Part shown: in pieces, positions 1 through 6,014 of the stretch | Position numbering within the stretch: the stretch's first letter is position 1 | How the letters are laid out: each line of letters opens with the position of its first letter | Assembly (NCBI GenBank): GCA_937881285.1 | Contig: CALGEU010000357.1 | Coordinates: 1-7,239, forward strand | DNA length: 7,239 nucleotides | Reading direction: 5' to 3' | From: an uncultured Clostridia bacterium | Lineage (GTDB): Bacteria > Bacillota > Clostridia > Christensenellales > CAG-917 | Notes under the pieces: generated by a model | What the model was told of the DNA's origin: nothing | The model's database searches: none | What the model saw: only the letters and a program-made list of their open reading frames with translations | Made by a program: the position numbers and the translations under genes

Positions 1-668
1 GCATTGTCTTCGTCAACGGTGAGAGAGTACCTGCAAGCATGAATGTCAAGTGCTTTTTCAAGTTCGTAAACGCGCTTGTTGAGACGTGCAAACTCTTCCA
101 TAACGGGGTCGGGCAAACAGGTCTGGTCCATATCCGACACCCTTACGCCGTCTTGTTTCACGACTTTGCCAGGCACTCCGACGACAGTCGAGTGCGGCGG
201 AACGTCTTTGAGCACCACGCTTCCTGCGCCTATTTTGCTATGCGCTCCGATATGTACCGGTCCAAGCACCTTTGCGCCTGCCGAAATCATGACGTCTTCG
301 TCTATGGTCGGGTGGCGTTTGCCGACGTCTTTTCCCGTGCCGCCGAGCGTCACCCCCTGATAGAGCACGCAATCGTTGCCTATCTCGGTCGTCTCGCCTA
401 TGACAAGCCCTACACCGTGGTCGATGAGTATACCCGTGCCGATTTTTGCCGCAGGATGAATGTCTACGCCTGTTTTGACCTTTGCGCGATACGCAACGTA
501 CAATGCAATACGCTTCAATCCTTTTTGCCAGAACCAGTGTGCATAACGATAAGCACACAGGGCTTTATACCCTGTGTACGTACGTTTGACAACCCACGCG
601 TTCGTTGCCGCAGGGTCGCTTTGCAAAATCTTTTGCAAATCCAGTTTTTTGGCTTGTTTTATTGTCAT
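1..668 (-). CDS. cysE: Serine O-acetyltransferase CysE (3' end beyond window)
   Basis: Transfers an acetyl group from acetyl-CoA to L-serine, giving O-acetylserine, the carbon skeleton for cysteine synthesis; cytoplasmic. My translation from the ATG at 668-666 gives 222 residues with no stop before the window edge. After about 65 mostly helical residues comes a left-handed beta-helix of hexapeptide repeats (about 68-168). It carries the family signatures VDIHP (Asp69), LIDHG (Asp83-His84), VIGETTEIGND, QGVTLGGTGK, KRHPTI (His119) and GAGSVVL. By comparison with the E. coli enzyme, His84 and Asp69 are the likely catalytic pair and His119 a substrate-binding residue. The short N-terminal region resembles Bacillus CysE (about 217 residues) rather than the longer E. 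coli form, so little is missing. A predicted coiled-coil-like tail (FARLNKRVYELEKAL) follows. It lies 6 bases after ftsH with only a weak GGAA as ribosome binding site, so translation is probably coupled to ftsH. Confidence 0.96.
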   Translation of the reverse strand, partial: MTIKQAKKLDLQKILQSDPAATNAWVVKRTYTGYKALCAYRYAHWFWQKGLKRIALYVAYRAKVKTGVDIHPAAKIGTGILIDHGVGLVIGETTEIGNDCVLYQGVTLGGTGKDVGKRHPTIDEDVMISAGAKVLGPVHIGAHSKIGAGSVVLKDVPPHSTVVGVPGKVVKQDGVRVSDMDQTCLPDPVMEEFARLNKRVYELEKALDIHACRYSLTVDEDN

Positions 669-674
669 TCGGTT

Positions 675-2615
675 TTATTCCACGTCGCTCGGGTCTTTGG
701 GAATATCCGTTTCGCTCACGCCGTCCAAACTGCTTGCGCCGTTTGATTTATGAGCGTCGGGACGATTGACCTTTGACGAGAAAATGCTGTCTGCATTGTC
801 GTTTTCTTCTCCGAACAACGCGTCAATTTCGTCTTCGTAAATGGTCTCTTTCTCATAAAGAGCCTTGACCATTGCGTCCATAATATCGCGGTTTTCGCGC
901 AAGATGGAGAGTGCGACCTGATATTGCGTGTCGATAATCGTCTTGATTTCTTCGTCGATTTTCGCCGCGACTTCTTCGCTGTAATTGAGTTGTTGCTGAT
1001 AGTCTCTGCCAAGGAAGACTTCTTCGCTTGCGCCGAGATACATATTGCCGATAGAATCGGACATACCCCACTCGGTGACCATCTTTCTCGCGATTTGCGA
1101 AGCGCGCTGTATGTCGTTGGACGCGCCCGTCGAGATGTCGTGAATGACGATTTCTTCCGCCGCGCGACCGCCGAGAAGTTCGGTGATGCGGTCAAGAAGT
1201 TTTTGCTTCGTCATATACGCGTCGTCGTTTGCAGGAAGAGAAATCGTAAATCCGCCTGCCTGACCGCGCGGTATGATGGTGACTTCGTGCACGGTGTTGT
1301 TGCCGAGTTTCTTTGCGATGATAGCGTGTCCGCTTTCATGATATGCAGTGATGCGCTTATCCGTTTCCGTCACGAGACGAGATTTTTTCGCCGGACCCGC
1401 TTCAACCTTGTTGACGGCTTCGCTTATGTCTTTCATCGTGATGAGTTTGCGATTGTCACGCGCCGCCAAAATCGCGGATTCGTTGAGCACGTTTTCGATG
1501 TCCGCGCCCGTGAAGCCCACGGTGAGACGAGCAAGAGACTTGAAGTTGACGTCGCTTGCAAGCGGTTTGTTGCGCGAATGGACTTTGAATATCTCTTCTC
1601 TGCCTTTCACGTCGGGGACGTTGACGTAGATTTGTCTGTCGAATCTGCCCGGTCTCATAAGAGCGGGGTCAAGAATGTCCGCACGGTTTGTCGCAGCCAT
1701 AACGATGATTGAAGAACTTGCTTCGAAACCGTCCATCTGAACGAGCAACTGGTTGAGCGTCTGTTCTCTTTCGTCGTTGCCGCCGCCAAGACCTGCGCCG
1801 CGCTGGCGACCGACCGCGTCGATTTCGTCAATGAAGATGATGCAAGGCATATTCTTCTTCGCCTGTTCGAAAAGGTCTCTGACACGAGACGCGCCCACGC
1901 CGACGAACATTTCGACAAAGTCGGAACCGCTTATCGAGAAGAACGGAACGTTCGCTTCGCCGGCAACCGCTTTTGCAAACAAAGTTTTACCCGTTCCCGG
2001 AGGGCCTACGAGCAAAACGCCGCGCGGTATACGTGCGCCTATATCCGTATATTTTTTGGGATGCTTGAGAAAATCGACGATTTCCTGAAGTTCCTGCTTT
2101 TCTTCTTCTGCGCCCGCAACGTCGCTGAAACGCACTTTGATGTCACGCACCTGATTTGCTTTGGTTTTGCCGAAGTTCATCGCCTGACCTTGCGCGCCCG
2201 CGCTCTTGCGGATAATGATATAGAACACGCCGAACAAAAGTGCGTAAAGCACTATCGGCACGATTATGCTTGAAAGAAGCGAGCCGCTGGACGGGTCGTC
2301 GTATTGCACGACGACGTTGTCGAGATAGCCTGCCGCCTTGTATTCGTCGAGTTTGTCCGAGAAAGCCACACGGCTGTCCACGTTGACGAAATATTTGAAC
2401 GAGTTGTCGCCCGTTCTTTTAATCTTCACGGTGTAATTCCCTTCGATGTATATCGCCTGAACCTGTCCGCTTGCGAGCATACTTTCAAAACTGTTTTCGT
2501 TGCCCGAAAACACGATTTCGGTGGGTCTTGTCAACTCGTATGCAAGCACGAACGCCAGAATGACGAGTACTATCACGCCGACGATTATGAGTGTACGTCT
2601 TGTAGAAGTTTTCAT
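675..2615 (-). CDS. ftsH: ATP-dependent zinc metalloprotease FtsH
   Basis: Membrane-anchored AAA+ protease that extracts and degrades misfolded membrane proteins and short-lived regulators; it works as a hexamer. At 646 residues it has the normal family length. Visible in order: first membrane span (about 8-26), an extracytoplasmic domain (about 30-113), second span (about 114-136), then the AAA+ module with Walker A GPPGTGKT (204-211), pore-loop motif FVGVG (237-241), Walker B IIFIDEID (259-266), and a second region of homology ending RPGRFDR with arginine fingers Arg321 and Arg324. The protease domain has the zinc motif HESGH (426-430, catalytic Glu427) and STGASND, whose Asp501 is the likely third zinc ligand. 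The tail from about 605 is acidic and low in complexity. The ATG at 2615-2613 is chosen because AAGGAG sits five bases upstream and the N-terminal span follows at once. It is the first gene of a two-gene transcript with cysE. All catalytic residues are present. Confidence 0.99.
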   Translation of the reverse strand: MKTSTRRTLIIVGVIVLVILAFVLAYELTRPTEIVFSGNENSFESMLASGQVQAIYIEGNYTVKIKRTGDNSFKYFVNVDSRVAFSDKLDEYKAAGYLDNVVVQYDDPSSGSLLSSIIVPIVLYALLFGVFYIIIRKSAGAQGQAMNFGKTKANQVRDIKVRFSDVAGAEEEKQELQEIVDFLKHPKKYTDIGARIPRGVLLVGPPGTGKTLFAKAVAGEANVPFFSISGSDFVEMFVGVGASRVRDLFEQAKKNMPCIIFIDEIDAVGRQRGAGLGGGNDEREQTLNQLLVQMDGFEASSSIIVMAATNRADILDPALMRPGRFDRQIYVNVPDVKGREEIFKVHSRNKPLASDVNFKSLARLTVGFTGADIENVLNESAILAARDNRKLITMKDISEAVNKVEAGPAKKSRLVTETDKRITAYHESGHAIIAKKLGNNTVHEVTIIPRGQAGGFTISLPANDDAYMTKQKLLDRITELLGGRAAEEIVIHDISTGASNDIQRASQIARKMVTEWGMSDSIGNMYLGASEEVFLGRDYQQQLNYSEEVAAKIDEEIKTIIDTQYQVALSILRENRDIMDAMVKALYEKETIYEDEIDALFGEENDNADSIFSSKVNRPDAHKSNGASSLDGVSETDIPKDPSDVE

Positions 2616-2620
2616 CGTTT

Positions 2621-2626
2621 CTCCTT
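2621..2626 (-). promoter_or_regulatory. Ribosome binding site of ftsH
   Basis: AAGGAG on the minus strand, separated by five bases (AAACG) from the ATG. It fixes the ftsH start. Confidence 0.9.
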
Positions 2627-2654
2627 GATTTTGCCAAATATACGCGCACGAGTG

Positions 2655-2681
2655 TAGCGTATGCGCTATATTGCGCTATAT
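2655..2681 (-). repeat. Tandem 10-bp repeat and small hairpin in the ftsH leader
   Basis: The plus strand carries TGCGCTATAT twice in direct succession (2662-2671 and 2672-2681). Overlapping it, TAGCG (2655-2659) pairs with CGCTA (2664-2668) around a four-base loop. The block lies just downstream of the predicted ftsH transcription start, inside the untranslated leader. An operator or leader RNA structure is possible; function is unknown. Confidence 0.6.
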
Positions 2682-2695
2682 ATTATGTTCTACAT

Positions 2696-2724
2696 ATTAT
2701 AAAAATTAAATACGGAATTGTCAA
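2696..2724 (-). promoter_or_regulatory. Consensus sigma-A promoter for ftsH-cysE
   Basis: On the minus strand, TTGACA (2724-2719), a 17-base spacer, and TATAAT (2701-2696): a perfect match to the vegetative consensus in both boxes and in spacing. Transcription should start near 2689, leaving a leader of about 74 bases before the ftsH ATG. No other promoter is visible before cysE, so it probably serves both genes. Confidence 0.88.
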
Positions 2725-2881
2725 TTCTTCTTTGCCGTCAAATTGTTATGCGAAGTCAAATTTCTCTCCGATTTATCGAGAATATCCTATCGCAATATGA
2801 TTAAAATCAAATTAAATCCGACAAGAAGTATTAAAAAACGGTTTATGCCGCGATCGAGAAAACGATTGACTGCCATTTGAA

Positions 2882-2914
2882 AAACGAATGAAAAATCGAT
2901 TTTTCGTTTCGTTT
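2882..2914. repeat. Imperfect inverted repeat around a 16-bp palindrome
   Basis: The core GAAAAATCGATTTTTC (2890-2905) is a perfect palindrome. It is flanked by AAACGAA (2882-2888) and its complement TTCGTTT (2908-2914), offset by one extra base. The total is about 33 bases of near-symmetry in non-coding DNA. It could be a protein binding site or fold as a hairpin in RNA; no run of T suited to a terminator directly follows. Confidence 0.6.
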
Positions 2915-3324
2915 ATGCTAATTGTCACGAAAACTCCTATGCCCGAACGGATAGCGAACGGAAAACACATTAAATGACAAAGACGAAAAATCTAAAAGAC
3001 GAAGTATGACCATTAAATAAGTTTTGAAAAATCTTTTCTTATACCACGCAATCGACACTTAAACATCTATTTATGATTGTATAAAATCCGTTTTGTGAAA
3101 AGATGCGCTCCTTAATGGATTGCTTTGAAAACAACGACGTTGCTTTTGCATTTTCAATTATTAATCCTAAAAATAGTGAAAAATCATACAAAATGTAAAA
3201 TATCGATAATTTCATATCGAAAATTCGAATTTTTATAAGTTTTTCAAGAAAAACAGCGAAACAATGGACTATTCTATTTGATTTTACGGACAATTATCGG
3301 ATTTTTGTTAATCTAAAAGGTTCA

Positions 3325-3334
3325 CCCCCCCCCC
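3325..3334. repeat. Homopolymer run of ten C
   Basis: Ten consecutive C in strongly AT-rich surroundings, about 120 bases upstream of the -35 box of the ABC operon. Such tracts are prone to slippage during replication and are used elsewhere for phase variation, but here the tract lies outside any recognised gene or promoter spacer. Confidence 0.85.
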
Positions 3335-3339
3335 GAGAT

Positions 3340-3369
3340 AATAATACAAATTTTGATTTTTGTATTATT
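3340..3369. repeat. AT-rich hairpin with 11-bp stem
   Basis: AATAATACAAA (3340-3350) is the exact reverse complement of TTTGTATTATT (3359-3369), with an eight-base loop. A short T-rich stretch follows on the plus strand, so a weak terminator is conceivable, although no gene ends here. It sits immediately before a second hairpin. Confidence 0.65.
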
Positions 3370-3376
3370 TTTGTTT

Positions 3377-3406
3377 TACAAAATGTATTTTTGCACACAT
3401 TTTGTA
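3377..3406. repeat. Inverted pair of the 10-mer TACAAAATGT
   Basis: TACAAAATGT (3377-3386) and its reverse complement ACATTTTGTA (3397-3406) are separated by ten bases. A third copy of the same 10-mer occurs at 3187-3196. The pair could be a dimeric repressor site or an RNA hairpin upstream of the ABC promoter. Confidence 0.65.
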
Positions 3407-3410
3407 TAGA

Positions 3411-3430
3411 AAATTAAGATTAAATTAAGA
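3411..3430. repeat. Direct repeat AAATTAAGA, 11-bp period
   Basis: AAATTAAGA occurs at 3411-3419 and 3422-3430, one helical turn apart, ending 24 bases before the -35 box of the ABC operon promoter. The placement would suit an activator or an upstream promoter element. This is position-based inference only. Confidence 0.5.
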
Positions 3431-3454
3431 AAAATCACATTATGTCGTATTTTG

Positions 3455-3483
3455 TTGACAAAATATTATATTAATAATAAAAT
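3455..3483 (+). promoter_or_regulatory. Sigma-A promoter of the ABC exporter operon
   Basis: TTGACA (3455-3460), a 17-base spacer, and TAAAAT (3478-3483, five of six consensus bases). Transcription should start near 3490, giving a leader of about 85 bases before the GTG start at 3575. Confidence 0.85.
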
Positions 3484-3523
3484 GCAAAAGCCTAAACAAA
3501 AATATAGTATTACTTATAGTCTT

Positions 3524-3548
3524 CGCGTATACGCGTTACACGTACGTG
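3524..3548. promoter_or_regulatory. Twin palindromes in the ABC operon leader
   Basis: Two perfect palindromes three bases apart: CGCGTATACGCG (3524-3535) and CACGTACGTG (3539-3548). They lie between the predicted transcription start and the ribosome binding site, in a locally GC-rich island within AT-rich DNA. Repressor operators just downstream of the promoter, or paired RNA structure close to the ribosome binding site, are both plausible. No known regulator motif was recognised. Confidence 0.55.
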
Positions 3549-3560
3549 CATCATAATATA

Positions 3561-3569
3561 AGGAAGGAG
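3561..3569 (+). promoter_or_regulatory. Ribosome binding site fixing the GTG start of the ABC ATPase
   Basis: AGGAAGGAG ends five bases before GTG at 3575. No ATG lies in frame until residue 103, so this site decides the start codon. Confidence 0.9.
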
Positions 3570-3574
3570 TTATC

Positions 3575-4330
3575 GTGCACAAGAATCAGGAACTGACACC
3601 GTCTCTTCAAATCGAAAATCTGGTTAAACAATATCCGTCGTCACAAACGATTGCCGTGAACGACTTGTCCGTCGTGTGCTATCCGGGAGAAATAGTGGGG
3701 CTTTTGGGACACAACGGAGCAGGCAAATCAACCACTTTGAAATGTCTTACCGGCATACTTCCTTTCACGAGCGGCAAAATCGTCATCAACGGATACGACA
3801 TCGCAAAAGAACCCGTGAAAGCAAAATACACTTTCGGTTTCGTGAGCGACAAGCACGACGTGTTCGTGAAACTGACGGGTATGCAGTATCTCGATTTTAT
3901 GGCGAGTGCGTACGGCGTGAACGCAAAGACAAAGAAAGAACGCTTTGCCGAACTTGACGAGATATTCGATTTCGGAGACAGAATTTTTGACCCGATAAGC
4001 GACTATTCTCACGGCATGCGCCAAAAAATATGTATGATGGGAAGTCTCATTCACAATCCGAAGTTGTGGATTCTCGACGAACCTATGATAGGGCTTGACC
4101 CGTTGACAAGTGCAAAAGTGAGCGAATTTATGAGAGATTACGCCAAGAAAGGCAACTGCATTCTCTTCTCGTCTCACAACATCGACTCCGTGCAGAAAAT
4201 CTGCGACAGAGCAATAATTATCCAAAACGGACTTAAGACCGACGATTTCTACTTTGACGATTTCCGCGCTGCTCACCCGACGGTCGATTTGGAGCAATAT
4301 TTCTTGTCCCGCACCAGAAAAGAGAAATGA
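3575..4330 (+). CDS. ABC-2 type exporter ATP-binding protein
   Basis: Cytoplasmic nucleotide-binding subunit that would power export by the permease encoded next. It has 251 residues, normal for a single-domain ATPase. Visible motifs: Walker A GHNGAGKST (45-53), Q-loop region GFVSDKHD (88-95), signature YSHGMRQK (144-151), Walker B LWILDEP (164-170, with Asp168 and catalytic Glu169), D-loop GLDP (173-176) and switch histidine His201. The Q-loop position appears to hold Asp92 rather than Gln, and the signature is SHGM instead of SGGQ. As I recall it, both variants are common in EcsA-like and other ABC-2 exporter ATPases, so activity is expected. The C-terminal 30 residues are variable and may contact the permease. 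The start is GTG behind a strong ribosome binding site. The stop overlaps the permease start in ATGA, implying coupled translation. The substrate cannot be read from this subunit. Confidence 0.95.
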   Translation: MHKNQELTPSLQIENLVKQYPSSQTIAVNDLSVVCYPGEIVGLLGHNGAGKSTTLKCLTGILPFTSGKIVINGYDIAKEPVKAKYTFGFVSDKHDVFVKLTGMQYLDFMASAYGVNAKTKKERFAELDEIFDFGDRIFDPISDYSHGMRQKICMMGSLIHNPKLWILDEPMIGLDPLTSAKVSEFMRDYAKKGNCILFSSHNIDSVQKICDRAIIIQNGLKTDDFYFDDFRAAHPTVDLEQYFLSRTRKEK

Positions 4331-6012
4331 ATCACTATTCCCTGCTACTGAAAAAGCAAGTGCTTGACATACTTCCCGCGCGCACGCGCAAGAAACGCCT
4401 ATCCGACTGGGCGGGGATTTTGCTTATGGCGTTGCTTGCCGCGGTGATAATCGCGGTTTTCGTCGTGGTGTTTTCAAAATTCGTAGAAACGTATTGCGGA
4501 ATAAAAATCAACCGCGTCAGCGACATCGCCGCAAGACAATTCGAGATTATGTCGATGGCGTATTTTGTGCTTATCGTCGTCTTTATTCTCACGGGCGTGA
4601 GTGCGCTCAATCACACGCTTTTTGAAAACAGCGATTTGAACATACTCATCACGATGCCGTTTTCTTCGATGGATATTTTTCTTTCAAAACTCACGGCGGT
4701 TTATCTCAAACAACTCGTTTTCGCAATCGCGTGCGTGTTTTCCGTCAACTTCACGTTCTTCGTGACGACGGGGACGCTAAACGTATACAACGGGCTTATG
4801 ACCGTCGTCGTTGCGGTGCTTCTGCCCGTAATCCCACTCGCTATCGCCGCGATTATCGCTCTTCCTTATCACTATCTCAAAACGCTCGTATCGTCAAACT
4901 ATGCTCTTTTGTTTGCGGTTATGACGATTATAATGGCGCTGTTCTGCTGGGGATATTCTTTCGTGTTCGACATTGCGCAAAACCTGCTCGCAAGCGGAAA
5001 GATAACCAAACTTTTTGACGAAAACGTCATGAAAGGCATCATATCTTTCACGAAATACAACTATCCCGCCAATCTTTTTGCGTATCTCATGCTCGGTCGC
5101 GAAATAGGCAAAAACATCGGCATACTCGCAGGAATTCTCGTCGGCGCGGCGGCAATATGCTTCTTCCTTGTGCGCGCGCTTTTCATAGGCGTGACCCACT
5201 CCGACTTTTCCGTGCGCGTCCCCCACAGCCGCAAGAAAAATCTTCATTTTTCAAACAGCACGCGTTTCAGCGCGCTTATGCGCAAAGAGTTTTTGCTCGT
5301 CATGCGCACGCCGGGATACGCGTATATGTATTTCACTACTGCCGCGATTATGCCTATAATGGCGTACTGCTCGGCAAAAATCACGATAGGCGTATTTTCA
5401 AATCTCGTGGGCAACGTTGACGTGGGATTTGAACTTTGCACGTTCATCGCGATACTGTACTCCACTCTCACGAATACGTTCTGCTCGACGAATATAAGCC
5501 GAGACGGATATATGTCTCTCACGCAAAAGACGCTTCCTTATTCTCCTGCCAAAATACTCGGCTCGAAAATGGCGTTCTGCTCGATAGTTGCGATTGCAAG
5601 CACGCTCATAACCTGCATCGTGATGGCGGCAACGCATCTTGAAAGCGTTCAGGACGCGGTGGTTACGTTCTTTGCCACGAGCATGATTGCCTTTGCGCAA
5701 ATCGTGTTTGCAACCAAACTCGACCTTGCACATCCGCATTTTGCAAAGACGGACGACGGAGAGATAAAAGAAGCAAATTCCACGGTTTCCGCCGTCATAG
5801 CGGTGGGACTTCTGACAAGTTGCATAATCGGCTTCGGGCTGATGTTCAACTCCATATCGTCGCTCATAAAAGGCGACGCAGTCGTGGAAACGGGAAACGC
5901 GGTGAGTTATTCCATCGCGCTTTGCTGTCCTTTCGCGCTTCTTCTTGCCGCGATAGGATATTTTGCAATCGGTCTTAAAAAGGCCTATGCAAATCTCGAC
6001 ACGGAGAATTGA
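4327..6012 (+). CDS. Twelve-span ABC-2 type exporter permease
   Basis: Integral membrane subunit of the exporter powered by the ATPase just upstream. It has 561 residues with roughly twelve hydrophobic spans in two groups of six: about 29-49, 77-97, 123-147, 156-180, 188-212 and 262-287, then 333-350, 368-385, 415-435, 441-461, 486-508 and 525-548. A basic cytoplasmic linker (about 290-330, including HSRKKNLHF and LMRKEF) joins the halves. The layout suggests two half-permeases in one chain, and the region SLTQKTLPYSPAKILGSK (397-414) resembles the conserved loop of the putative ABC exporter family Pfam PF16949; I could not run that search. Translation starts in the ATGA overlap with the ATPase stop. 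No peptidase or substrate-binding domain is visible. A lipid, peptide or antibiotic could be the substrate, but nothing in the sequence decides this. Confidence 0.9.
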   Translation: MNHYSLLLKKQVLDILPARTRKKRLSDWAGILLMALLAAVIIAVFVVVFSKFVETYCGIKINRVSDIAARQFEIMSMAYFVLIVVFILTGVSALNHTLFENSDLNILITMPFSSMDIFLSKLTAVYLKQLVFAIACVFSVNFTFFVTTGTLNVYNGLMTVVVAVLLPVIPLAIAAIIALPYHYLKTLVSSNYALLFAVMTIIMALFCWGYSFVFDIAQNLLASGKITKLFDENVMKGIISFTKYNYPANLFAYLMLGREIGKNIGILAGILVGAAAICFFLVRALFIGVTHSDFSVRVPHSRKKNLHFSNSTRFSALMRKEFLLVMRTPGYAYMYFTTAAIMPIMAYCSAKITIGVFSNLVGNVDVGFELCTFIAILYSTLTNTFCSTNISRDGYMSLTQKTLPYSPAKILGSKMAFCSIVAIASTLITCIVMAATHLESVQDAVVTFFATSMIAFAQIVFATKLDLAHPHFAKTDDGEIKEANSTVSAVIAVGLLTSCIIGFGLMFNSISSLIKGDAVVETGNAVSYSIALCCPFALLLAAIGYFAIGLKKAYANLDTEN

Positions 6013-6014
6013 GT

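Larger units (their letters stand above)
2616..3574. other. Long AT-rich divergent intergenic region
   Basis: About 960 bases between the divergent starts of ftsH and the ABC ATPase, with no supportable gene. It is visibly richer in A and T than the flanking genes. It contains both outward promoters, several palindromes (2890-2905, 3201-3208, 3220-3233, 3524-3535, 3539-3548), two AT-rich hairpins (3340-3369, 3377-3406), a run of ten C (3325-3334) and short direct repeats spaced about one helical turn. Open frames inside it (2797-2880, 2888-2977 and minus 3039-3293) lack ribosome binding sites and recognisable domains. It could be regulatory DNA, a decayed gene, or the site of an unrecognised small RNA. 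Confidence 0.75.

Noticed and set aside
39..746. 235-codon open frame on the plus strand
   Set aside because: Lies antisense to cysE and the end of ftsH, is rich in His, Arg and Cys, and matches no family; a shadow of the real minus-strand genes.
924..1712. 262-codon open frame on the plus strand
   Set aside because: Antisense to the conserved AAA+ and protease domains of ftsH, with shadow-like composition.
2737..2760. CtsR heat-shock operator upstream of ftsH
   Set aside because: Two GTCAAA hexamers are present but start 18 bases apart, not in the roughly 10-base arrangement of CtsR sites.
2797..2880. Small basic open frame of 27 codons (MIKIKLNPTRSIKK onward)
   Set aside because: No ribosome binding site or promoter; the Lys/Arg content is what AT-rich random sequence with AAA and AGA codons gives.
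2888..2977. Small open frame of 29 codons (MKNRFFVSFMLIV onward)
   Set aside because: Hydrophobic start is suggestive, but there is no ribosome binding site and its start overlaps the palindrome at 2890-2905.
3039..3293. 84-residue open frame on the minus strand, starting with TTG
   Set aside because: No ribosome binding site, rare start codon, AT-driven residue composition and no recognisable domain; most likely chance.
3340..3377. Rho-independent terminator reading of the AT-rich hairpin
   Set aside because: The stem has almost no GC pairs and no gene ends here on the plus strand, so a terminator has little support.
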